Source of the DNA: Flavobacteriales bacterium
Lineage (GTDB): Bacteria; Bacteroidota; Bacteroidia; Flavobacteriales; Flavobacteriaceae
Direction: 5' to 3'
Assembly (NCBI GenBank): GCA_027032855.1
Contig: JALVLX010000166.1
Span: 1-9,437, forward strand
Length of the DNA: 9,437 nt
The notes under the pieces are model-generated. The model saw only the letters and a list, made by a program, of their open reading frames with translations, was not told the DNA's origin and did not search any database. The translations under genes were made by a program, and so were the position numbers. This document shows, in pieces, positions 1 through 6,046 of this stretch. How positions within the stretch are numbered: the stretch's first letter is position 1; every line of letters starts with the position of its first letter.

Positions 1-411
1 GCTCAAGCTTTGGGTATTGCGCAAGGTGCCTATGAGCGTGCTTTGCAATATTCCAAAGAGCGTGAAGCTTTTGGTAAACCTATTTCGTATCATCAAGCAA
101 TTGCTTTCAAGTTGGCAGATATGAAAACCGAAATCGACGCCGCGCGTCATTTGATTATGAAAGCCGCTTGGGATAAAGATCAAGGAAACAATTATGATCT
201 AAGTGGTGCTATGGCAAAATATTATGCTGCTGAAATGGCAATGCGTGTAACAACCGAAGCCGTACAAATTCATGGTGGTTACGGTTATGTCAAAGAATAT
301 CATGTAGAACGCATGATGCGTGATGCCAAAATTACCCAAATTTATGAAGGTACTTCGGAAATTCAACAAATAGTTATTTCCAGAGCTATTTTGAATGAAA
401 AAATCAGATAA
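1..411 (+). CDS. Acyl-CoA dehydrogenase, C-terminal part (5' end cut by window edge)
   Basis: FAD enzyme that oxidises acyl-CoA to trans-2-enoyl-CoA in fatty-acid or branched-chain amino-acid breakdown, passing electrons to ETF. Only the last 136 residues are visible; the frame is open to base 1, so the gene starts upstream. This is the C-terminal helical domain. It has the ERxAFGKPI stretch, LADM and the FAD/dimer signature QIHGGYGY followed by EYHVERMMRDAKI. It ends with IYEGTSEIQ, whose first Glu (codon 346-348) sits where short- and medium-chain enzymes carry the catalytic base; isovaleryl-type enzymes usually lack it there. That favours a straight-chain (butyryl-CoA-like) enzyme, but chain length cannot be told from this fragment. 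The stop is TAA at 409-411. The gene converges on the glycosyltransferase and is followed 20 bp later by a strong terminator hairpin. Family assignment is very secure. Confidence 0.95.
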   Translation, partial: AQALGIAQGAYERALQYSKEREAFGKPISYHQAIAFKLADMKTEIDAARHLIMKAAWDKDQGNNYDLSGAMAKYYAAEMAMRVTTEAVQIHGGYGYVKEYHVERMMRDAKITQIYEGTSEIQQIVISRAILNEKIR

Positions 412-430
412 TTTTAAGGTTTTAGATTAC

Positions 431-463
431 AAAAAAGCTGACACATTGTTGTCAGCTTTTTTT
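431..463. terminator. Bidirectional intrinsic terminator between convergent genes
   Basis: Perfect hairpin: A6 then GCTGACA (437-443), loop CATTGT (444-449), TGTCAGC (450-456), then T7. The stem pairs over 13 bp including the A/T flanks, and there is a U-run on either strand, so it can end both the acyl-CoA dehydrogenase transcript and the opposing glycosyltransferase transcript. The stop codon of the minus-strand gene (452-454) lies inside the stem. Confidence 0.88.
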
Positions 464-1426
464 GTAGGCTTTTATCATTTTGGCATATAAAAATGGTGAC
501 TGTTTCAGCAAGCTTCTTTTTGGGAATGATAACAAGCGGTTGCCTGATAAAAACTGTGCATATTTGTTTGTCATTTGTGTGACAAAACTTTTGGCGTCAT
601 CAATAAGTTGCTGATCGCCTGTCTTTAATGCCATTATTGACAGCTCTTTCAAATAAAGAAAGAAGCCGGCTGTAAATGCCGAATGTTTACCGGTCAATTC
701 CGGACGCATAAACAGGTGTTGCATGTCTGTCAAACTGCGTTTAAAACCTTCAATATGAGCCGGTGTCACCGGCTGTTGGGTGATAGAATCAGCTCGCTTT
801 ATATAATGATACGTCGCAAAAACCAGATTGTTGACCTTCTCTGCCAAAGCAAATGCTTCAAAGACCATAGCAATATCTTCGTAATAACCCGTTGAAAATT
901 GCAGATTGTGTTTTTTGACAAAATCCGTTCGCCAAAGTTTACCGCACGCCTTTGGTTCAATAAAAAAGCCGGCATTAAAATATTCAACACCGGAAATGGG
1001 GTGGGGAAAAGGCGGTAAATCTGCCGGTTCTACCGTTTTTTTGCCGTTTTCATGAATAATATGTTGCGCTTGTAAAATATCTAGCCGGTCAGCTTCAGCG
1101 TATTCATATAAAACTTCAATGCCATTGGGGTGAATATAATCATCGGCATCTAAGAAAAAAAGGTATTCACCGGTTGCAACACCCATTCCAGAATTGCGTG
1201 CCGGTCCCAAACCCATATTTTTTAGATGTGTAACAACTTCAACACGGTTGTCTTCCATTTTGTATTGTTGCAACAATACCGGCGTTTTGTCCGTAGAACC
1301 ATCATCAACCAAAATGATTTGAAATTCCGTAAGACTTTGATTAAGAGCTGAATCAACAGCTTTTTTTAAGTAGTCTTCAGAATTGTAGCAAGGTATAATT
1401 ATAGAAACTTTCGGTTTGTTATACAT
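452..1426 (-). CDS. Family 2 glycosyltransferase (GT-A fold)
   Basis: Predicted to transfer a sugar from a nucleotide-sugar donor to a surface glycan or other acceptor; neither donor nor acceptor can be named. With the chosen start it has 324 residues. The N-terminal GT-A domain shows VSIIIPCYN (7-15), the nucleotide-binding VDDGSTD (40-46), RNSG (77-80) and the metal-binding DADD (93-96). E183-D184 in GYYEDIAM fits the usual acceptor-activating position. The C-terminal third (about 220-324) is helical and not recognised. There is no signal peptide or clear membrane segment, so it is probably cytoplasmic. The frame can be extended to a TTG at 1463-1465, but that would translate part of a hairpin; ATG at 1424-1426 lies directly before the conserved first strand and is preferred. 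It is 89 bp after murB on the same strand, so read-through from murB is possible. Its last codons form part of the terminator stem. Confidence 0.9.
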   Translation of the reverse strand: MYNKPKVSIIIPCYNSEDYLKKAVDSALNQSLTEFQIILVDDGSTDKTPVLLQQYKMEDNRVEVVTHLKNMGLGPARNSGMGVATGEYLFFLDADDYIHPNGIEVLYEYAEADRLDILQAQHIIHENGKKTVEPADLPPFPHPISGVEYFNAGFFIEPKACGKLWRTDFVKKHNLQFSTGYYEDIAMVFEAFALAEKVNNLVFATYHYIKRADSITQQPVTPAHIEGFKRSLTDMQHLFMRPELTGKHSAFTAGFFLYLKELSIMALKTGDQQLIDDAKSFVTQMTNKYAQFLSGNRLLSFPKRSLLKQSPFLYAKMIKAYKKS

Positions 1427-1444
1427 TTTATTATTTTTTAATTG

Positions 1445-1477
1445 AGACCCGTTAGGTTTGAGCAACTTGACAGGTCT
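1445..1477. repeat. Imperfect 14-bp inverted repeat between murB and the glycosyltransferase
   Basis: The arms AGACCCGTTAGGTT (1445-1458) and AACTTGACAGGTCT (1464-1477) pair around a 5-base loop. There is one C/A mismatch, and two positions are G:U in plus-strand RNA. On the plus strand it is followed by a T-rich tract (1478-1487), so it looks like a terminator facing away from any gene here. On the minus (transcribed) strand it lies 38 nt after the murB stop and 18 nt before the glycosyltransferase ATG. The AGACC/GGTCT words recall dispersed flavobacterial intergenic palindromes, but I cannot verify copies elsewhere. Confidence 0.6.
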
Positions 1478-1515
1478 TTAATTTTTTAGTAACTTAAAAA
1501 CTCTCATTTTATATG

Positions 1516-2556
1516 TCAACTAATATTTTCAGAAGGGCTATGGTTGATAAAATTAACTTCCGGCTGCAACCTGATACCATACTTGTCTTCTATATCGGCA
1601 ATAATTTGTTCAGCCAGATTTTTGATATCCTGTCCGGTAGCGTTGTCATAATTGACTAACACCAATGCTTGCTTAGGATGTACTCCGGCATCACCAAAAC
1701 GCTTGCCTTTCCAACCGGCTTGATCAATAAGCCATCCGGCAGGAATTTTGACAATATCGCTTTTGTCTGTTTTGTAAAACGGAATATTAGGATAGTTTTC
1801 CTGTAATTTTTCCAGTTTTTTTAAATCGATATACGGATTTTTAAAAAAACTACCGGCATTACCGGTCACTTTCGGGTCGGGGAGTTTAGATTGGCGGATT
1901 TCCATAACGGCTCCAGCAACATCTCTTAATCCGGGAGTGGTGATATTTTTTTGTTCTAATACTTTTTTGATAGAACCATAAGAAGTATCTACTTGATAAT
2001 ACTTTTTGTAAAGTTTAAATCGCACTTTATGTATGAAATACCTGCCTTTGTTTTCCGGGAGTTTAAAAACCGAATGTCGGTAACCGAAATCACAAGCTTC
2101 TTTTGAAAAAGTTTTAGGTTCGCAAGTATGCATATTGACGGTATAAACATTTTCAATAACATTTTTAACTTCTGCACCGTACGCACCAATGTTTTGCATA
2201 GGCGCAGTTCCTACTTTTCCCGGTATCAGCGCTAAGTTTTCAATCCCGCCATAGTTGTTGTCAACTGCCCACATCACAAAGTCGTGCCAGTTTTCGCCAC
2301 CATTGACATCTACAGTGATTTCACGGTCATTTTCTTCTACGACTTTCAGCCCCTTAATGTTGTTGAGCAAAATCATCCCTTTAAAATCATTAAGAAACAA
2401 TACATTGCTACCTGAACCTAGAATTAACTTAGGCATGCCGGATGAATCATCAATAATCGTTAGGACTTGTTCTACCGAATCAATATCTGCCAGCCAGTCG
2501 GCTTTGACGTCTATCCCGAAAGTATTATATTTTTTTAAAGAAACATCTTTGAGCAT
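1516..2556 (-). CDS. murB: UDP-N-acetylenolpyruvoylglucosamine reductase
   Basis: Cytoplasmic FAD enzyme that reduces UDP-GlcNAc-enolpyruvate to UDP-MurNAc with NADPH, the second committed step of peptidoglycan precursor synthesis. The 346-residue length matches the E. coli-type (type I) enzyme. The FAD domain carries NTFGID (11-16), ILGSGSNVLF (45-54) and NLALIPGKVGTAPMQNIGAYG (107-127). Expected active-site residues are present: Arg160 in FGYRHS, the proton donor Ser236 in GNAGSFFKNP, and Glu333 in LQPEVNFI. The type I C-terminal block PAGWLIDQAGWKG (272-284) is intact. ATG at 2554-2556 lies 3 nt after the aminotransferase stop, so the two genes are almost certainly co-transcribed and possibly translationally coupled. 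There is no Shine-Dalgarno sequence; the leader reads GTCTTAATTT. Nothing is missing or unusual in the protein. Confidence 0.98.
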   Translation of the reverse strand: MLKDVSLKKYNTFGIDVKADWLADIDSVEQVLTIIDDSSGMPKLILGSGSNVLFLNDFKGMILLNNIKGLKVVEENDREITVDVNGGENWHDFVMWAVDNNYGGIENLALIPGKVGTAPMQNIGAYGAEVKNVIENVYTVNMHTCEPKTFSKEACDFGYRHSVFKLPENKGRYFIHKVRFKLYKKYYQVDTSYGSIKKVLEQKNITTPGLRDVAGAVMEIRQSKLPDPKVTGNAGSFFKNPYIDLKKLEKLQENYPNIPFYKTDKSDIVKIPAGWLIDQAGWKGKRFGDAGVHPKQALVLVNYDNATGQDIKNLAEQIIADIEDKYGIRLQPEVNFINHSPSENIS

Positions 2557-2559
2557 AAA

Positions 2560-3759
2560 TTAAGACTGCTTTTTATTATAAACTTCAACGGCTTTTTTGA
2601 GCAATTCTGCCGCCCTGATCAAATCGTGACGATTTAGTACATAAGCAATCCTGATTTGTTTAGCGCCTTGTCCTGCGGTAGAATAAAAACCGGCAGCCGG
2701 TGCTACCATAACCGTTTCATTCTGGTCTTTAAACTCTTCAAGGAGCCATTGGGCAAAAGTTTCTGCATTGTCAACCGGCAATTCGGCTATGACATAAAAA
2801 GCGCCTTTAGGCTCGGCTACTTTAATACCTTCTATTTCGTTGAGTTTTTCTACCAGCGTATCACGACGTTTTTTGTATTCGGTGATAACGTCTTCAAAGT
2901 AAGATTTCGGTGTGTCAACAGCAGCTTCAGAAGCTATTTGTCCAAGAGTAGGAGGGCTGAGGCGGGCTTGTGCAAATTTGATAGCGGTTTGCATCAAATC
3001 TTTATTTTTTGAAATCAAAGTTCCGATGCGGGCACCACACATACTGTAACGTTTTGAGACCGAATCGATGATGATAGCGTGGTTGTCCATACCTTCTTGG
3101 TGAAGAATGGAATGGTGTTGACCACCGTCATAAACAAATTCGCGATATACCTCATCGGCAATGATAAAAATATCGTGTTTGAGAGCAATGTCACGTAGTT
3201 TTGAGATTTCTTTTTTAGAATAAACATAACCGGTAGGGTTTCCCGGATTGCTATAGAGAATAGCTTTGGTTTTTGGTGTAATGAGTTTTTCAAATTCAGC
3301 AATAGGAGGGAGGGCAAAATTTTCATCTATTGAGGAATGAATCGGAATGACATTAACGGCATTTTGCTTGGCAAAACCGTTGTAATTGGCATAGAATGGT
3401 TCGGGAATGATGATTTCGTCACCCGGGTCGGCAATGCTACCTATGGCAATAGCCAAAGCTTCAGAACCTCCGGTGGTAACAATAATGTCATCAGCCGAAA
3501 TATCGATATTATTTTTTTGATAATAACCGGCTAATTTGTTCCGGTAAGATTCGTAGCCTTGGGACGGACTGTAAGCAATCAAGTCCAAATCAATGTTTTT
3601 AATAGCTTCCAGTACGTTGTCCGGTGTTTTGATATCCGGTTGTCCTATGTTGAGATGATAGACTTTGACGCCTTTTTTTTTGGCTTGGTCGGCATAAGGT
3701 ACCAGTTTTCTGATAGGTGATGCCGGCATATTGTGTCCTTTTTGTGATAAAACAGGCAT
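2560..3759 (-). CDS. Class I/II pyridoxal-phosphate aminotransferase (aspartate aminotransferase-like)
   Basis: PLP-dependent fold-type I transaminase, 399 residues from the chosen start. Visible elements are NIGQPDIKTP (37-46), SPSQGY (64-69), TTGGSEA (95-101), NPGNPTG (171-177), ADEVYREF (201-208), the PLP Schiff-base lysine K236 in DSVSKRYSM, and the carboxylate-binding R370 in KQIRIAYV. The substrate cannot be fixed: aspartate, alanine or aromatic amino acids are all possible in this subfamily. The frame reaches a TTG at 3790-3792, but ATG at 3757-3759 gives the compact MPVLSQKGHNMPASPIRKL start and places a Bacteroidota-like -7 word 20 bp upstream. A further in-frame ATG at residue 11 is less likely. 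It is the first gene of a pair with murB, which starts 3 nt after its stop. Confidence 0.93.
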   Translation of the reverse strand: MPVLSQKGHNMPASPIRKLVPYADQAKKKGVKVYHLNIGQPDIKTPDNVLEAIKNIDLDLIAYSPSQGYESYRNKLAGYYQKNNIDISADDIIVTTGGSEALAIAIGSIADPGDEIIIPEPFYANYNGFAKQNAVNVIPIHSSIDENFALPPIAEFEKLITPKTKAILYSNPGNPTGYVYSKKEISKLRDIALKHDIFIIADEVYREFVYDGGQHHSILHQEGMDNHAIIIDSVSKRYSMCGARIGTLISKNKDLMQTAIKFAQARLSPPTLGQIASEAAVDTPKSYFEDVITEYKKRRDTLVEKLNEIEGIKVAEPKGAFYVIAELPVDNAETFAQWLLEEFKDQNETVMVAPAAGFYSTAGQGAKQIRIAYVLNRHDLIRAAELLKKAVEVYNKKQS

Positions 3760-3779
3760 AATGGTAAAATTTTGTTGGA

Positions 3780-3787
3780 CAAATTTA
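3780..3787 (-). promoter_or_regulatory. Candidate -7 promoter element for the aminotransferase-murB pair
   Basis: On the minus strand this reads TAAATTTG, an exact match to the Bacteroidota -7 consensus TAnnTTTG, ending 20 nt before the chosen ATG. No convincing -33 TTG is seen 17-23 nt upstream, and in AT-rich spacer DNA the match could be chance. Its position supports the ATG at 3759 over the upstream TTG, because that TTG would overlap the element. Confidence 0.4.
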
Positions 3788-3871
3788 ATCAATTAACTTG
3801 AATAATGGGGTAAGCTTTTTTTGATTTTAACTTCAAGAAAAGACTTTTATTGTAAAAATTTTTGGTAAGAA

Positions 3872-4900
3872 TTATTGGTGTAAAATCTCAATTTCAAACA
3901 TTTTATCCCATTTTTTACCCGTTACAAACAGATGACCTGTTTTTTTGTCGTAAGCAATACCGTTTAAAACATCAAGTTGCGGGTGCTTGGTGACTTTGTT
4001 GTGAAGGTCTGACAGGTTGATGATGGCTTCAACGGCTCCGGTTTGCGGGTCAATGATAGCCAAAGCGTTTTTTTGCCACACATTGGTGTAAATTTTGCCG
4101 TTGACCCATTCCAATTCGTTTATTCTAACAATTCTATGCCGGTTGGTATAAACGTTGATAAAGTCTTTTTCATCTAAAGTTTCAGGGTCGAGTTGCCAAA
4201 TTTTTTCGGTACCATCGGATTTGTACAAAACCTTACCGTCATTGCACAAGCCCCAACCTTCTTTGCTGTTTTGGTATTTGAATTCGCCTGTTTTGTTTAA
4301 GTTAGTATCGTAGATAAAACCAACCCCGTTTTGCCAAGTTAGTTGGTAAACTTTATCATTGAGAACGCTGATACCTTCCCCAAAATATTTGCGGTCCAAG
4401 TCAATTTTTTTTAAAATTTTTCCGTTTTTGTAGTCGGTTTTTCGTAAGCTCGATTCGCCGTTCAGTCCGGTACCTTCGTAAAGAGTGTCTTTATAAAATT
4501 CCAGTCCTTGCGTAAAAGCATTGATATCGTGCGGATAAGTATTGATGAGTTTGTACTTCAAAACTTTGGGGGCAATACCGGCATAAAGTTCCAGATTTTC
4601 GGATATTTTTTTCAGACTTTCACCGTCTTTGACAAAGTCAAAAGAAACTTGATGAACACCTAATTTGAATTGTTCATCCAGCGTTATTTCAATCTGATTA
4701 TTGTAGGGAGTTTTAGACAATTCTTTTCCGTCAACAGCAATATAGACTTGGTCAATATCCGATTGATTCAAGTTGTTGAATTGGACTATTATTGGCTTAT
4801 CCTGTTGTGGTTTTTCCGGCAAATTAACTTGAATTTTTACTTCCTTTTGGCAAGACATCAGGATAATGAATAGTAATAATGTTGCTAATGTTTGTTTCAT
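3872..4900 (-). CDS. Plant-type glutaminyl-peptide cyclotransferase lipoprotein
   Basis: Predicted to cyclise N-terminal Gln of exported proteins to pyroglutamate outside the cytoplasm. It has 342 residues. A short signal peptide ends in a lipobox LMSC with Cys17, so it should be a lipid-anchored envelope protein. Residues about 18-110 form a beta-rich, probably Ig-like N-terminal extension (low confidence). Residues about 112-340 are the glutamine cyclotransferase beta-propeller: INAFTQGLEF (126-135), LYEGTGLNGESSLR (140-153), KYFGEGISVL, YQLTWQNGVGF, EGWGLCNDG, NELEWVNGKIYTNVWQ, VLNGIAYD and LFVTGKKWDKMFEIE. E142 aligns with the catalytic Glu of the papaya-type enzyme. It appears monocistronic: 241 bp of repeat-rich DNA lies upstream and 112 bp separates it from the aminotransferase. 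Residues after the lipid Cys (Gln-Lys-Glu) partly resemble a surface lipoprotein export signal. Confidence 0.9.
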   Translation of the reverse strand: MKQTLATLLLFIILMSCQKEVKIQVNLPEKPQQDKPIIVQFNNLNQSDIDQVYIAVDGKELSKTPYNNQIEITLDEQFKLGVHQVSFDFVKDGESLKKISENLELYAGIAPKVLKYKLINTYPHDINAFTQGLEFYKDTLYEGTGLNGESSLRKTDYKNGKILKKIDLDRKYFGEGISVLNDKVYQLTWQNGVGFIYDTNLNKTGEFKYQNSKEGWGLCNDGKVLYKSDGTEKIWQLDPETLDEKDFINVYTNRHRIVRINELEWVNGKIYTNVWQKNALAIIDPQTGAVEAIINLSDLHNKVTKHPQLDVLNGIAYDKKTGHLFVTGKKWDKMFEIEILHQ

Positions 4901-4923
4901 TTCTGATTGGTTATTTTTTTTTG

Positions 4924-4987
4924 AACCATAAAAGGATTAAAAGTTCATAAAAGTTTTTTATTATGTTGTATTATGTCTTTTATGGTT
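4924..4987. repeat. 64-bp element with perfect 11-bp terminal inverted repeats
   Basis: AACCATAAAAG (4924-4934) and its exact reverse complement CTTTTATGGTT (4977-4987) bound the element. A third copy of the core CATAAAAG lies at 4946-4953 in direct orientation, and ATTATGT occurs twice in the right half. It sits 23 bp upstream of the cyclotransferase ATG, where its promoter would be expected, and no TAnnTTTG word is visible there. It could be a non-autonomous mobile or REP-like element, an RNA hairpin in the leader, or paired regulator sites. No coding potential. Confidence 0.65.
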
Positions 4988-5041
4988 TTAGAGATTTCAG
5001 ATTTTCGATTACAGATTTAGACATTCCAATACAATGTCCCT

Positions 5042-5125
5042 ACATTTAACATTACAAACATTATAACATTACAAACATTATGAACATTATAACATTATGA
5101 ACATTATAACATTATGAACATTATA
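5042..5125. repeat. Tandem array of ten ACATT words with a 17-bp dimer period
   Basis: Starting at 5042 the DNA splits into ten units that each begin ACATT. After a 7-base first unit, 9-base (ACATTAYRA) and 8-base (ACATTATA) units alternate, with one exception in the middle where two 9-base units adjoin, giving a 17-bp higher-order period that is near-perfect over 5084-5125. It runs on into AACTTTCAACT at 5126-5136, a word repeated elsewhere in this window. It lies just past the accD stop. It has no spacers and no hairpin. Confidence 0.85.
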
Positions 5126-5141
5126 AACTTTCAACTAGCCA

Positions 5142-6014
5142 TTAGTCTTTCTTCACCAAATCCCGCACCGGTTGATTCAAAATCAAATCGATATAAAGGT
5201 TGATATGATCTTTCAAATCTTTACGGTGTGAGATAAAATCCAAAAATCCGTGTTCCAATAAAAATTCAGAACGTTGGAAACCTTCCGGTAAATCTTTACC
5301 GGTTGTATCTTTGATAACACGCGGTCCGGCAAAACCGATGAGGGCGCCCGGTTCGGCAATGTTGATATCACCAAGCATGGCAAACGAGGCGGTAGTTCCT
5401 CCGGTTGTAGGATCCGTTAAAAGTGAGATATAAGGTACTTTAGCTTTTCCCATACGGGCAATGGCTGCCGAGGTTTTAACCAGTTGCATCAACGAGATGG
5501 CAGCTTCCTGCATACGGGCGCCACCTGATTTTGAAATCATTACCAAAGGTATGTTGTGTTCAACGGCATAATCCATAGCACGGGCGATTTTTTCCCCTAC
5601 GACTGACCCCATGGAACCACCGATAAAGGCAAAGTCCATAGCGGCAACTACCAAATCTTTACCTTTTGATTTGCCGACACCCACACGTACAGCATCGTTT
5701 AATTTGGTTTTTTTGTATGCTGCTTTGAGCCGGTCGGTATATTTTTTAGTATCTTCAAATTTGAGAGGGTCTTTGGATTTCATATTCTTCCAAAGTTCTT
5801 CATATTTACCGTCGTCAAATAATATTTCAAAATATTCTTCGCTACCGATACGCATGTGGTAGCCGTCTTCGGGACTGACATACAGGTTTTCAATCAAAAC
5901 ATCTTTATCGACTATTTTTCCGGATGGGGTTTTGTACCAAAGTCCTTTTGGTATATCCTTTTTTTCGGATGTAGGCGTAACAATCCCTTTTATTTTTCTT
6001 TTAAACCAAGACAT
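5142..6014 (-). CDS. accD: Acetyl-CoA carboxylase carboxyltransferase subunit beta, zinc-ribbon cysteines absent
   Basis: With AccA it forms the carboxyltransferase that moves carboxyl from biotin on BCCP to acetyl-CoA, giving malonyl-CoA for fatty-acid synthesis. It has 290 residues, a normal length. The crotonase-like core is intact: GGSMGSVVGEK (132-142), SKSGGARMQE (161-170), DPTTGGTTASFA (201-212) and GFAGPRVI (227-234). The N-terminal region aligns with the E. coli zinc ribbon, but its four Cys positions read Thr29, nothing (one-residue deletion near Gly32), Ser47 and Asp50, and the protein has no cysteine anywhere. The metal site is therefore lost while the surrounding NLYV and HMRI framework remains. 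ATG at 6012-6014 follows the fbaA stop by 32 bp with no terminator between, so the two are probably one operon. There is no Shine-Dalgarno sequence. accA, accB and accC are not in the window. Confidence 0.97.
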   Translation of the reverse strand: MSWFKRKIKGIVTPTSEKKDIPKGLWYKTPSGKIVDKDVLIENLYVSPEDGYHMRIGSEEYFEILFDDGKYEELWKNMKSKDPLKFEDTKKYTDRLKAAYKKTKLNDAVRVGVGKSKGKDLVVAAMDFAFIGGSMGSVVGEKIARAMDYAVEHNIPLVMISKSGGARMQEAAISLMQLVKTSAAIARMGKAKVPYISLLTDPTTGGTTASFAMLGDINIAEPGALIGFAGPRVIKDTTGKDLPEGFQRSEFLLEHGFLDFISHRKDLKDHINLYIDLILNQPVRDLVKKD

Positions 6015-6046
6015 AGTGTTGTTTTTAAGTTATTTATTTCTAATTA

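Noticed and set aside
683..895. Plus-strand 70-residue open frame inside the glycosyltransferase, and similar frames opposite murB, the aminotransferase, fbaA, accD and lnt
   Set aside because: All lie inside genes with clear conserved motifs on the other strand or frame and show no family features of their own.
1427..1465. TTG-started 13-residue extension of the glycosyltransferase
   Set aside because: It would be encoded partly by the 1445-1477 hairpin and adds nothing conserved; the ATG at 1424-1426 is next to the first GT-A strand.
3760..3792. TTG-started 11-residue extension of the aminotransferase
   Set aside because: It overlaps the candidate -7 element, and the ATG at 3757-3759 gives a normal N-terminus.
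3797..3837. CTTGAA / TTCAAG inverted pair between the cyclotransferase and aminotransferase genes
   Set aside because: Only 6 bp with a 29-bp spacer in AT-rich DNA; expected by chance.
5042..5125. CRISPR-like array
   Set aside because: Units are 8-9 bp with no unique spacers and there are no cas genes; it is a simple tandem repeat.
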